Shown here in pieces: positions 18,358 to 27,867 of a stretch of 64,000 nucleotides of DNA. The stretch is from the NCBI RefSeq assembly GCF_003570715.1, contig NZ_QXXQ01000015.1, positions 28,287 through 92,286 on the forward strand. The letters are read 5' to 3'. Origin of the DNA: Gemmobacter lutimaris (GTDB lineage: Bacteria; Pseudomonadota; Alphaproteobacteria; Rhodobacterales; Rhodobacteraceae). The translations under genes and the position numbers were made by a program. The notes beneath the pieces are model-generated. The model was not told the DNA's origin and did not search any database. It was given only the letters and a program-made list of their open reading frames with translations. Each line of letters begins with the position of its first letter. Within the stretch, counting starts at the first letter, position 1.

Positions 18358-19371
18358 TCAACCGACAGCGCGCCTCGATAGTGTTTGTGGCATCTCAGCG
18401 GGGCCGAAACTGATCTCAAAAAAGCGATGCCAATTGCCGCCCATCACGCCGTCGATAGCAGCGAGATCCAGCCCTGCCGCCTTGAGCCCCGCGCGGAGGC
18501 TGCCGAAATCGCGGTTGTCGTGGAACCATGCGGGCATCGGCGGAAACCCCGGCGCATCGGCACTGCCTTCGCCGTAATCCACCGTCTTGGTCCAACGCCC
18601 GGTTCGCATCCATTCGACGATGCTGTCGGGCTGGTCTTGGCACAGATCGGTACCGATCCCAACCTGACGGGGACCGACCAGATCCAGCGCGCGGGCCACC
18701 ATGTCGCACCAGTCCTGAAGCGTGCAGGCGCTGCCGCCCTTGAGGTGATGCGGATACACCGACAGACCCAGAAACCCGCCGGATTGGCCAAGCGCGCGCA
18801 GCAGCGTATCCGACTTGTTGCGCAGCGCCGGGTGCCAGCTGTGCAGATTGGCGTGGCTGATGGTGATCGGCCGCGTCGAATGCTCAATCGCCTCGCGCGT
18901 GGAACGTTCGGCCGAATGGCTCATGTCCACGACCATGCCGACGCGGTTCATCTCGGAAACCACGGCGCGGCCCATGCGGGTCAACCCGCTGTCGGTGTCT
19001 TCGTAGCAGCCCGAGGCCAGCAGCGACTGATTGTTGTAGGTCAGTTGCATGAACCTCAGGCCTAGCGTGTGCAGCACCTCGACCAGGCCGATGTCGTCCT
19101 CGATGCAGGACGGATTCTGCGAGCCGAAGAAGATCGCGGTGCGCCCGGTGTCGCGGGCGCGGCTCACATCGGCGGCTGTCCGCCCCTGAAAGATCAGGTC
19201 GGGGAACAGCTCGAACCATCGGTTCCAGCGTTCGATCACCTGCACCGTCTCGCGGAAGGTCTCGTGATAGGTGATGGTGACATGCACCGCATCCACGCCA
19301 CCGGCGCGCATCTGGCGAAAGATCTTTTCCGACCAGTTGGCGTATTGCAGGCCGTCGATCAGCGGCGTCAT
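18358..19371 (-). CDS. Membrane dipeptidase (peptidase M19) family protein with an altered metal site
   Basis: 337 residues. The M19 fold is recognisable from LGLRFMQLTYNNQSLLASG, VVDMSHSAERSTREAIEHS and RPITISHANLHSWHPALRNK, which hold two of the usual metal-binding histidines, and from VGIGTDLCQ. However, the N-terminal metal motif that normally reads like DGHND is IDGLQYANW here, and the bridging-Glu motif reads FFGSQNPS. Three usual zinc ligands therefore appear replaced. It may use a different metal set or catalyse another amidohydrolase-type reaction. It starts 4 bp inside the end of the aldehyde dehydrogenase gene and precedes the BCCT gene by 37 bp. Confidence 0.8.
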   Translation of the reverse strand: MTPLIDGLQYANWSEKIFRQMRAGGVDAVHVTITYHETFRETVQVIERWNRWFELFPDLIFQGRTAADVSRARDTGRTAIFFGSQNPSCIEDDIGLVEVLHTLGLRFMQLTYNNQSLLASGCYEDTDSGLTRMGRAVVSEMNRVGMVVDMSHSAERSTREAIEHSTRPITISHANLHSWHPALRNKSDTLLRALGQSGGFLGLSVYPHHLKGGSACTLQDWCDMVARALDLVGPRQVGIGTDLCQDQPDSIVEWMRTGRWTKTVDYGEGSADAPGFPPMPAWFHDNRDFGSLRAGLKAAGLDLAAIDGVMGGNWHRFFEISFGPAEMPQTLSRRAVG

Positions 19372-20819
19372 TCCGGCGCCCCCGCGGCGACATAGGCGGT
19401 CTTCACGCTGGTGTAGAACTCGGCTGCGTAGCGTCCCTGTTCGCGCGAACCAAAGCTGGACGCGCCGCGTCCGCCAAAGGGCACATGGTAATCGGTGCCG
19501 GCGGTCGGCAGGTTCACCATGACGCAGCCCGCCCGCATGTTGGCGCGGAAATGACTGGCGCGAGAGAGGCTGCGGGTCATGATCCCGGCGGTGAGGCCGA
19601 ACTGGCTGTCATTGGCGATGGACAGCGCCTCGGCATAGTTGTCGGCCTTGATCAGGCAGGTAATCGGGGCGAACATTTCCTCGCGGTTGACGGTCATGTC
19701 ATTGCGGGTTCCGGCCAGCACGGCAGGGGCCATGTAATAGCCCTGGGTCTCGCGTTCCACACGGTCGCCGCCGCACAGCAGCTCGGCGCCCTCGGCGCGG
19801 CCCTTTTCGACATAGGCGAGGTTCTGGGCAAGCTGGCTTTCGCTGACCACCGGGCCAATCTGGGTGCCGTCTTGCAGCGCGTGGCCGACCTTGAACGCCT
19901 TGGCCGCCGCGACCAGCCGCTCCGCGAACTGGTCATGGATCGCGGAATGCACGATCAGCCGGCTGGCTGCGGTGCATTTCTGCCCCGTCCCGCCAAAGGC
20001 CGCATTGGCGGCATGAGTGACGGCCAGATCCAGATCACAATCGTCCATGATGAGCATGGGGTTCTTGGACCCCATCTCCATCTGCACCTTGGTCATGTTG
20101 GCCACGGCTGCGGCCGCGATGCCGCGCCCGACACCCACCGAGCCGGTAAAGCTGATCGCATCCACCTTGGGGCTTTCGACCAGCCGCTGCCCGACCTCGC
20201 GGCCCGAACCCAGCACCAGGTTGAACAAGCCCGGCGGAATATCCTGCCGCGCGATGATTTCGGCCAGCGCGACCGCACTGGCGGGGGTCAGGTTGGCGGG
20301 CTTCCAGACCACGGCATTGCCAAAGGCCAGCGCGGGCGCGATCTTCCATGCTGGCGTCGCCACCGGGAAATTCCACGGGCTGACGATCGCTACCACGCCC
20401 ACCGGCTCGCGCCGCACGTCGATCTCGATGCCGGGGCGCACGCTTTCGGCCAGATCGCCCTGATTGCGCAGACATTCCGCCGCGTAATAGGTAAAGAACT
20501 GGCCGGCGCGATAGGTCTCGCCCTTGCCCTCGGCCAAGGGCTTGCCTTCCTCGCGCGCGATGATGCGGCCGATTTCCCCGGCGCGGGCCATCAGCTCGGT
20601 GCCGATGGCCATCAGCACGTCATGGCGTTTCTGGATGCCGGCCGCCCACCAGACCGGCTGGGCCGCCCGCGCCGCGTCCAGCGCCTGATCCAGCTGCTCG
20701 GCGCTGGCCTGGTCATAATGGCCGATCAGGTCCGACAGGTCGGACGGGTTGCGGTTCTCGATCGTCGAGATGCCGGACTGCCAGCGGCCCGCGATATAAA
20801 GATGCTGATTCTGGGTCAT
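19368..20819 (-). CDS. Aldehyde dehydrogenase family protein
   Basis: 483 residues, standard length. Catalytic residues are visible: Asn150 in VSPWNFPVATP, Glu248 in VQMEMGSKNP and the nucleophile Cys282 in GTGQKCTAASRL. The sequence is closest in style to semialdehyde dehydrogenases such as 2-oxoglutarate semialdehyde dehydrogenase and would oxidise an aldehyde to its acid with NAD(P)+. It is the first gene of the minus-strand operon and is divergent from a LysR gene at 20910, which probably controls it. The M19-like gene overlaps its end by 4 bp. Confidence 0.92.
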   Translation of the reverse strand: MTQNQHLYIAGRWQSGISTIENRNPSDLSDLIGHYDQASAEQLDQALDAARAAQPVWWAAGIQKRHDVLMAIGTELMARAGEIGRIIAREEGKPLAEGKGETYRAGQFFTYYAAECLRNQGDLAESVRPGIEIDVRREPVGVVAIVSPWNFPVATPAWKIAPALAFGNAVVWKPANLTPASAVALAEIIARQDIPPGLFNLVLGSGREVGQRLVESPKVDAISFTGSVGVGRGIAAAAVANMTKVQMEMGSKNPMLIMDDCDLDLAVTHAANAAFGGTGQKCTAASRLIVHSAIHDQFAERLVAAAKAFKVGHALQDGTQIGPVVSESQLAQNLAYVEKGRAEGAELLCGGDRVERETQGYYMAPAVLAGTRNDMTVNREEMFAPITCLIKADNYAEALSIANDSQFGLTAGIMTRSLSRASHFRANMRAGCVMVNLPTAGTDYHVPFGGRGASSFGSREQGRYAAEFYTSVKTAYVAAGAPE

Positions 20820-20909
20820 GGCGCCTCACTTTCCTTTGCATCCGGTTTAGGGCGCGCCTATCAATTCAGGCAATCTTGAAGTTCTGAATGAAATTGCAGG
20901 AGAACTGAA

Positions 20910-21782
20910 ATGAAACTCGAGATGCTGCGCGTCTTCCAGACCACCGCCGCGCAGGGGTCGCTGGCCCGTGCGGCCGAGGCCCTGGGCAGAACGCCCTCGG
21001 CCGTCTCGATGATGCTCTTGCAACTGGAACAGGAGGTCGGCGGCGCGCTTTTCGAGGCGGGCCGCAAGAGCCGCCTGACACCGCTCGGCCTTCTGGTGCT
21101 GGAGGAAAGCCGCCGCGCCAACGAGGCGTTCGAGCGCAGCGTCGGCGCGATCCGCCGCTATGCCACCGCGACCGGCGGGCTGGTGCGGATCGCGGCGGTG
21201 CCGTCCGCGACCATCGGTCTGTTGCCCCCGGTGATCCTGCGGTTTCGCCGCGAACGCCCGGATGTGCGGTTGGAAATCAACGATGTGGATAGCGCCTCGG
21301 TCCGCCGCCGGATCGAGAATGACGAGGCGGATATCGGCATCGTTTCGGCGGCACCGGAAAACGCCGGCGAAGGAACGCTGATCGAACGCACGCCGCTGGG
21401 CATCGTCTGCCGGGTGGGTGGCCCCATCGACCGCGCGGCAAGCGAGGGCCGCAGGGATTGGGCACTGATGGAACTGGAGCCGATGATCGTCAACCCGCTC
21501 TGCGGGATGGTGAAGAACCCTGCCGTCGAAGGGCTGGTGCTGCGCTCAGGCCTTGAATCGCGCAATACCACGGCCCTTCTGGCTTTCGTTCATGCCGGGC
21601 TGGGCGCCACGATCCTGCCCGAAAGCGCGATGCGTGCAACGGGCGGCGCGCTCTCCTTCTTGCAGCCCGACGACCCTGGCGCCTTTCGGCACCTGTTGAA
21701 GATCCGCCAGACCACGCGGCCCGCACCCCCGGTGGTCGAGACGTTCTGGCAAAGCCTTCACGCCCTGTCGCCGGGGGATTGA
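20910..21782 (+). CDS. LysR family transcriptional regulator (divergent to the aldehyde dehydrogenase operon)
   Basis: 290 residues. The winged helix-turn-helix is at the N-terminus (LARAAEALGRTPSAVSMMLL, then QLEQEVGGALFEAGRKSRLT), followed by a periplasmic-binding-protein-like effector domain. The gene starts 90 bp from the divergent aldehyde dehydrogenase start, the usual layout for a LysR regulator and its target operon. An A/T-rich stretch with TTCAGGCAATCTTGAAGTTCTG lies between them. Its 3' end overlaps by 25 bp the 3' end of the second LysR gene, which faces it. Confidence 0.92.
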   Translation: MKLEMLRVFQTTAAQGSLARAAEALGRTPSAVSMMLLQLEQEVGGALFEAGRKSRLTPLGLLVLEESRRANEAFERSVGAIRRYATATGGLVRIAAVPSATIGLLPPVILRFRRERPDVRLEINDVDSASVRRRIENDEADIGIVSAAPENAGEGTLIERTPLGIVCRVGGPIDRAASEGRRDWALMELEPMIVNPLCGMVKNPAVEGLVLRSGLESRNTTALLAFVHAGLGATILPESAMRATGGALSFLQPDDPGAFRHLLKIRQTTRPAPPVVETFWQSLHALSPGD

Positions 21783-22687
21783 GCCTCTGTCGCGGCAAGC
21801 CCGGCAAACCGCTGGCGGACCCGCTGCACCAGATCGCTGACCAGCCGCGAAGCGGGGCGCAGGGCCGGGGTGAGGATGTCATAGGTGAAGGGCTGAACCG
21901 GGCGGATCGGACGGGCCACGACCATGCCGAGATGCGCGCAATGCAGCGCCGTCACCGGCTCGACGATCGAAACGCCCGCGCCTCCGGCGACCATGGCGCA
22001 GATGGCGAAGGACAGTTGCGCCTCGGCGACCACGCGGGGCTTGATGCCATGATCGGCAAAGAAGCGGTCGGTGTCGGACCTTGTGCTGATCTCGCTGCCA
22101 AGGGCGATGAAGGGCCGTTGGTGGAAATCCTGTGGTTCCAGCACCGCCTTGTCACAGAGCGCATGGCCGGGCGGCAGCACCGCCAGCATGGGCATTGTTC
22201 CCAGCGGTTCGCGCCGGATCGCCGGCAGATCGAAGTCCAGCGCGCTGAAACCCACGTCGAATTGCTGCGAACTGAGGTGCTGCACCACGGCATGCGAACT
22301 GCGCACCCGAAGCGAGACGGCGATGCCGGGCCGCTCAGCGGTGAAGTCGGCTATGGCGCCAGGCAGGAACTGCAATCCAAGGGCCGGCATCGCCGCGATC
22401 TTCAGGCTGCCGCTGCGGTATTGCCGGATGTCATCGGCCACGCGGGAGATTTCCTGAAGCCCGACGAAGGACCGCCGCACCTCCTCATATAGCGCGTCGG
22501 CCTCGGGCGTGGGCGTCAGGCTGCGGCCGATGCGGGCGAACAGCGCAAAGCCGAGTTCGGCCTCAAGATCGGCCAGCAGGCGGCTGACCGAGGGTTGGGT
22601 CAGGAACAGCAGATCGGCGGCGGCCGTGACCGAGCCGCTTTCGATGATGGCGCGGAAGGCCTCGATCTGCCGATGGGAAAGCCGCAT
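21758..22687 (-). CDS. LysR family transcriptional regulator (divergent to the opine-type operon; NocR/OccR-like position)
   Basis: 309 residues from the ATG at 22687, giving the normal LysR N-terminus MRLSHRQIEAFRAIIESGSV. Upstream in-frame codons would add an unusual 24-residue leader. The HTH is AAADLLFLTQPSVSRLLADL, and an effector domain follows. The divergent gene at 22784 begins an operon resembling Agrobacterium nopaline/octopine catabolism, where NocR/OccR are also LysR proteins that sense the opine. The convergent overlap with the neighbouring LysR gene is unusual but compatible with two working genes. Confidence 0.9.
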   Translation of the reverse strand: MRLSHRQIEAFRAIIESGSVTAAADLLFLTQPSVSRLLADLEAELGFALFARIGRSLTPTPEADALYEEVRRSFVGLQEISRVADDIRQYRSGSLKIAAMPALGLQFLPGAIADFTAERPGIAVSLRVRSSHAVVQHLSSQQFDVGFSALDFDLPAIRREPLGTMPMLAVLPPGHALCDKAVLEPQDFHQRPFIALGSEISTRSDTDRFFADHGIKPRVVAEAQLSFAICAMVAGGAGVSIVEPVTALHCAHLGMVVARPIRPVQPFTYDILTPALRPASRLVSDLVQRVRQRFAGLAATEAQSPGDRA

Positions 22688-22695
22688 GTCAGACT

Positions 22696-22712
22696 CATAG
22701 CATTGGCGTATG
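22696..22712. promoter_or_regulatory. Candidate LysR-type operator
   Basis: CATA (22696-22699) and TATG (22709-22712) form an interrupted palindrome with a 9-base centre, including a T-N11-A arrangement, just upstream of the LysR start and facing the divergent oxidoreductase operon. Confidence 0.4.
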
Positions 22713-22783
22713 GATAGCGCGATTCTTCGGATTTTACATATTCGCCCCTGATCTGTCATCCCTGCAGCAAGGGGAGATCGGCC

Positions 22784-23890
22784 ATGTCAGCGCAAGCAGG
22801 CACAGCAATCATTGGCGGGGGCATCGTAGGGCTGTGCGTGGCCCTCGGGCTTGCGGCGCGCGGGCATGAGGTGCTGGTGCTGGACGGGCGCGACGGCGAC
22901 ATGCGCGCTTCGCAGGGGAATTTCGGGCTGGTCTGGTTGCAGGGCAAGGGCGCAGGCTATGCGCCCTATGCGCGCTGGTCTTTTCAGGCGGTGCAGGCCT
23001 GGCCCGACTTTGCGAAACGCCTGTCAGGGCTGGTCGACGTCGATCTGGCGCTGTGTCAGCAGGGCGGCTACGAGTTCTTCACCGACGCTGCGGAATATGA
23101 GGCTTTCGGCCACGACCTGCACCGGCAGGCCAACGCGCTGGACGACCGCTTATCTTTTGAACTCCTGAACCACGCCGATCTTGCGGCGCGCCTGCCCGGC
23201 ATCGGTCAGCGCGTGGTCGGGGCGAGTTTCTGCCCGCTTGATGGCCATGTGAACCCGCTGCGCCTGCATTTCGCCTTGCGGCAGGCCTGCCTTGCCAGCG
23301 GGGTCCGCATCACTGGCGGCGCCAGCGTCGTATCCGTGCGCCCGGCGGGCGCTGGTTTCGCCCTTTTGGACGAGACCGGCCGTCAGACCCGCGCCAGCCG
23401 CGTGGTTCTGTGCGCGGGCCTGGGGGCGGCGCATCTTGGCCCGCAGCTGGAGTTCCGGGCGCCGATCCGGGCGCAGCGGGGCGAGCTGATGATCACCGAG
23501 CGGGTGGCCGACCGCCTGCCCTTCCTCTCCAGCACGATCCGGCAGGTCGATGAGGGCGGTTTGCAGATCGGCGGCACCAAGGCCGAGACCGACTGCGACA
23601 CCGAGACGACCACCACGATGGTGGGACTAGCGCAGCACGCCGTCGCGGTCTGGCCCCGGCTGGCCGATCTGCGCGTGCTGCGCTCCTGGGCGGCGCTGCG
23701 CGTCATGACGCCGGACGGCTATCCGATCTACCAGCGTTCCGCCGATCATCCGGGCGCCTTCCTTGTCACCTGTCACAGCGGGGTCACGCTGGCGCCCCTG
23801 CACGCAACACGGCTGGCCGAATGGATCGACGGCGATCCCGCCGCCCCGGATCTGGAGGCTTTCGATGAACGCCGCTTCGCGCTTTCGTGA
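22784..23890 (+). CDS. FAD-dependent oxidoreductase, DAO family (opine/D-amino-acid dehydrogenase beta-type subunit)
   Basis: 368 residues. The FAD-binding motif is AIIGGGIVGLCVALGLAARG, with the second FAD/substrate segments VVLCAGLGAAHLGPQLEF and LRSWAALRVMTPDGYPIYQR. It resembles the B subunits of opine oxidases (OoxB/NoxB), HcnC and D-hydroxyproline dehydrogenase beta, which oxidise a secondary or primary amine at the alpha carbon. It is the first gene of an eleven-gene operon, and the ferredoxin-like subunit gene overlaps its end by 26 bp. The following arginase and cyclodeaminase suggest that oxidation releases arginine or ornithine from a conjugate. Confidence 0.88.
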   Translation: MSAQAGTAIIGGGIVGLCVALGLAARGHEVLVLDGRDGDMRASQGNFGLVWLQGKGAGYAPYARWSFQAVQAWPDFAKRLSGLVDVDLALCQQGGYEFFTDAAEYEAFGHDLHRQANALDDRLSFELLNHADLAARLPGIGQRVVGASFCPLDGHVNPLRLHFALRQACLASGVRITGGASVVSVRPAGAGFALLDETGRQTRASRVVLCAGLGAAHLGPQLEFRAPIRAQRGELMITERVADRLPFLSSTIRQVDEGGLQIGGTKAETDCDTETTTTMVGLAQHAVAVWPRLADLRVLRSWAALRVMTPDGYPIYQRSADHPGAFLVTCHSGVTLAPLHATRLAEWIDGDPAAPDLEAFDERRFALS

Positions 23891-24182
23891 CGCCCCCGGC
23901 GCCGCCCCGCGCAGCCTGCGCCTGATGCTGGACGGGGTGCCCGTGCTGGCCCGGCCGGGCGAAAGCGTCGCCGCGGCGCTGCTGGCGCACAGCGGGGGCG
24001 CCACGCGCCAGACGCCTGTCACCGGCGCGGGGCGCGCGCCCTATTGCATGATGGGGGTGTGTTTCGACTGCCTTGTCACCATCGACGGGCACCCGAATGT
24101 GCAGGCCTGCATGGTGAGCGCGCGCGAGGGCATGGTGATCCAGCGCCAGATCGGCGCGCGCCGGCTGGGGGACCAGCCATGA
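23865..24182 (+). CDS. (2Fe-2S)-binding protein, small subunit of the dehydrogenase (HcnA-like)
   Basis: 105 residues from the ATG at 23865, which lies inside the end of the DAO gene. The cluster-binding segment is YCMMGVCFDCLVTIDGHPNV followed by QACM: C-x4-C-x2-C and a later Cys, as in HcnA and the gamma subunit of three-part amine dehydrogenases. The LDGVPVLARPGESVAAALLA stretch is the ubiquitin-like ferredoxin fold. Its stop overlaps the start of the alpha subunit by 4 bp. Its task is to pass electrons within the three-protein complex. Confidence 0.88.
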   Translation: MNAASRFRDAPGAAPRSLRLMLDGVPVLARPGESVAAALLAHSGGATRQTPVTGAGRAPYCMMGVCFDCLVTIDGHPNVQACMVSAREGMVIQRQIGARRLGDQP

Positions 24183-25554
24183 GCGCCGATCTGGTCATCA
24201 TCGGCGCCGGTCCAGCCGGGATGGCGGCGGCCCGGGTGGCGGCGGAGGGCGGGTTGTCGGTCACGCTTCTGGACGAACAGGAGCGGGCGGGCGGGCAGAT
24301 CTACCGCAATGTCGGCGCAGTAGCGGGGCGCGGCTGGCTGGGGGCCGATTACGCGCGCGGTGGCGCTCTGGTGCAGGGCCTCGATCATCCCGGCATCACG
24401 CATCAGCCCCGCGCAACCGTCTGGCGCATCGACGCAAGGCGCGGCGTGATCTGGTCGCGCGACGGGCAAAGTCATGTCAGCCCGGCCGCGCATGTCCTGA
24501 TCGCCACCGGCGCGCAGGAGCGGCCCGTGCCTTTTCCGGGCTGGACCCTGCCGGGGCTGATGCCCGCAGGTGCGGCGCAAATCCTGATGAAACAGTCGGG
24601 TATGGTGCCGGATGAGGCCATCCTCTCCGGGGCGGGGCCGCTGCTCTATCTGGTCGCGGCGCAGATGATCGCGGCAGGTGCGCCGCCGGTCGCGCTGGTC
24701 GAGACGCCGACGGCGATCACCCATGCCCTGCCGAAACTGCCGCGCGCGCTGTTCGGCCTGCCGACCCTGATCAAGGGCCTTGGTCTGATCGCCCGCATCC
24801 GCGCGGCCGGCATCCCGTGGTATCGGGGCGCCGCCGACTTCCGGGCAGAGACGACGGAGGACGGCCGGATCCGCTTTGACTTCACCACCGGAAAGCAGAG
24901 CCACAGCCTGACGTGCGGCCTGTTGCTGACCCATCTGGGCGTGATCCCGCAAAGCCACCTGACCCGCTCGATGGGTCTGGCGCATGAATATGACGCGGAG
25001 CAAGGCGCCTGGCGGCCGACGCTGGACCCCTGGGGGCAGTCGTCCGAGCCCCATGTGTTCGTTGCAGGCGACGGCGGCGGGATCGGCGGCGCCGAGGCTG
25101 CGCGTGCAAAGGGCGCGCTGGCCGCGCTGGCGATCCTGCACCAGGCCGGAAAGCTGGATGCAGCCGGGCGCGACCGGCGGGCCGCTCCGCTCCGCCGCGC
25201 TTTGTCGCGCGCGCTTTCCCTGCGGCCGTTCCTCGATGCAGCTTATTCCGTGCCCTCCGCCTTCCTGGCCCCGCCGGACGAGACCATCGTCTGCCGCTGC
25301 GAGGAGGTTACCGCCGGTTCCATCCGCAAGGCCGCCTGCACCGGCGCCGAGGGCCTGCGCCTGATGCGCACCAGCCTGCGCACCGGAATGGGCCCCTGTC
25401 AGGGCCGGATGTGCGAGACCACCGTCATCGGGCTGATCGCCGAAGCGACCGACCGCCCCGCGTCCACCCTCGGGCCGGGCCGCATCCGCACCCCCGTCAA
25501 GCCCGTCACCCTGGCCGAGATTGCAGCCCTCGGTCCCCAGCCAGAGGAAACCAC

Positions 25555-25558
<4 letters not shown>
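24179..25558 (+). CDS. FAD/NAD(P)-dependent oxidoreductase with C-terminal [2Fe-2S] domain (OoxA/HcnB-like alpha subunit)
   Basis: 459 residues. The N-terminus carries [20 protein letters not shown], and [11 protein letters not shown] follows. The second nucleotide-binding region is around [20 protein letters not shown] and the FAD-binding [20 protein letters not shown] lies near residue 305. A C-terminal BFD-like domain has the cysteine set in [16 protein letters not shown] and [11 protein letters not shown]. This architecture is that of NoxA/OoxA, HcnB and D-hydroxyproline dehydrogenase alpha. Overlaps of 4 bp on both sides place it in the middle of a coupled operon. Confidence 0.9.
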
Positions 25559-26319
<761 letters not shown>

Positions 26320-26340
26320 TCACCCAGAGGAGGAACCACC

Positions 26341-27123
26341 ATGATCAGAAAGACCCTCATCGCCGCAGCCACCCTTGCGACCCTTGCCACCGGCGCTTTT
26401 GCGCAGGACAAGCTGCGCATCGGCGTCGAAGGCGCCTATCCGCCCTTCTCGTTCAAGCAGGCGGACGGCAGCCTTGCGGGCTTTGACATCGACATCGCCA
26501 TGGCGCTGTGCGCCGAGATGAAGCGCGACTGCGAGCTGGTCGAACAGGACTGGGACGGGATGATCCCGGCGCTGAAGGCGAAGAAGTTCGACGCCATCGT
26601 CGCCTCGATGTCGATCACCGAGGAACGCAAGCGCCAGATCGACTTTTCGGCGAAGTATTACAAGACCCCGGCGCGGGTGGTGGCGAAGAAGGACTCCGGC
26701 CTTGAAGGCACGGCGACAGGGCTGGCTGGCAAGCGTCTGGGCGTGCAGCGCGGCTCGACCCACCAGTGCTATGCCGAAAAGATGTTCCCCGAGGCGGAAA
26801 TCGTCCTTTACGGCACGCAGGAAGAAGTGTTCAGCGACCTTGCCCTTGGCCGGATCGACGCGCAACTGTCGGATTCGCTGATCTCGCAGGAAAGCTTCCT
26901 GTCCAAACCCGAGGGCGCGGATTTTGCCTTCCTTGCCGGCGATCATACCGATGTCGATTGCTATGGCGAAGGCGTGGGCATTGCCGTGCGCCAGGGTGAG
27001 GAAGAACTGCGCGACGCCTTCAGCGCGGCGATCACCGCGATCCGCGACAACGGCACCTACAAGACCGTCAACGACAAGTATTTCCCCTTCGACATCTACG
27101 GCGGCCGTCCCGACGGGATGTAA
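26341..27123 (+). CDS. Periplasmic amino-acid/opine-binding protein (ArgT/NocT family)
   Basis: 260 residues with a signal peptide (KTLIAAATLATLATGAFAQ, cleaved after AQ). The mature protein starts with DKLRIGVEGAYPPFSFKQAD and contains GFDIDIAMALCAEMKRDC, the hallmarks of the lysine/arginine/ornithine and octopine/nopaline binding-protein family. The two cysteines in ALCAEMKRDC probably form the conserved disulfide. It delivers the substrate of the downstream dehydrogenase and arginase steps. A GC-rich hairpin follows its stop. Confidence 0.95.
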   Translation: MIRKTLIAAATLATLATGAFAQDKLRIGVEGAYPPFSFKQADGSLAGFDIDIAMALCAEMKRDCELVEQDWDGMIPALKAKKFDAIVASMSITEERKRQIDFSAKYYKTPARVVAKKDSGLEGTATGLAGKRLGVQRGSTHQCYAEKMFPEAEIVLYGTQEEVFSDLALGRIDAQLSDSLISQESFLSKPEGADFAFLAGDHTDVDCYGEGVGIAVRQGEEELRDAFSAAITAIRDNGTYKTVNDKYFPFDIYGGRPDGM

Positions 27124-27130
27124 CCGGACC

Positions 27131-27155
27131 CCGGGGGCGCATCCCGCGCCCCCGG
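27131..27155 (+). promoter_or_regulatory. Intercistronic hairpin after the binding-protein gene
   Basis: CCGGGGGCGC (27131-27140) and GCGCCCCCGG (27146-27155) form a perfect 10-bp stem over ATCCC. Only CCTTT follows. Such hairpins commonly protect binding-protein mRNA and lower expression of permease genes. Confidence 0.65.
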
Positions 27156-27174
27156 CCTTTGCGTGAGGTCAGGC

Positions 27175-27864
27175 ATGGATCTTCTTATCGAATACCGATC
27201 ACAGCTTTGGGCCGGGCTGGTGACAACGGTTCAGATTGCGCTGGCCTCGCTGTTCTTTTCGGTGGCTCTGGGGCTGATCGGCGCCTGGGCGAAACTATCG
27301 GCCAACCGCACCGCAAGGGCGCTGGCCGGCGCCTATACGACGCTGGTGCGCGGCGTGCCGGACCTTGTGCTGATCATGCTGGTCTTCTTCGGCGGGCAGG
27401 TCACGCTGAACGCCATCGGCGCTGCCACCGGCCTCTGGGATTATCTCGAGGTCAGCCAGTTCGCCGCCGGCGCCCTGACCATCGGCGTGATCTTCGGCGC
27501 CTACTTCACCGAAACCTTCCGCGGTGCGATCCTTGCCATCCCGCGAGGCCAGATCGAAGCCGGAATCAGCATCGGCATGTCGCGCCCGCTTCTGTTCCGC
27601 CGCATCGTCTGGCCGCAGATGGTGCGCTATGCCCTGCCCGGTTTCGGCAACAACTGGCTGGTGCAGCTGAAGACGACGGCGCTGGTCTCGGTCATCGGCT
27701 TGCAGGATCTGGTCTACAACGCCTTTGCGGCGGGCCGGTCGACTGACGCGCTGTTCACCTTCATGGCGGCGGCCTTCGTGATCTATCTTGGCCTGACGGC
27801 GCTGTCGGACCTGGGCCTGCGTGCACTGGAACGGCGCTACAGCCGCGGCGTGCAAAGGGCCTGA
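27175..27864 (+). CDS. Amino acid ABC transporter permease (HisQ/OccQ-like)
   Basis: 229 residues from the ATG at 27175, which has GAGG seven bases upstream; an in-frame GTG at 27163 is less likely. Several hydrophobic segments flank the EAA-type cytoplasmic loop, here IPRGQIEAGISIGMSRPLLF. The motif YTTLVRGVPDLVLIMLVFFG is typical of the polar amino acid permeases. It pairs with the permease that starts three bases after its stop. Confidence 0.93.
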   Translation: MDLLIEYRSQLWAGLVTTVQIALASLFFSVALGLIGAWAKLSANRTARALAGAYTTLVRGVPDLVLIMLVFFGGQVTLNAIGAATGLWDYLEVSQFAAGALTIGVIFGAYFTETFRGAILAIPRGQIEAGISIGMSRPLLFRRIVWPQMVRYALPGFGNNWLVQLKTTALVSVIGLQDLVYNAFAAGRSTDALFTFMAAAFVIYLGLTALSDLGLRALERRYSRGVQRA

Positions 27865-27867
27865 GCG

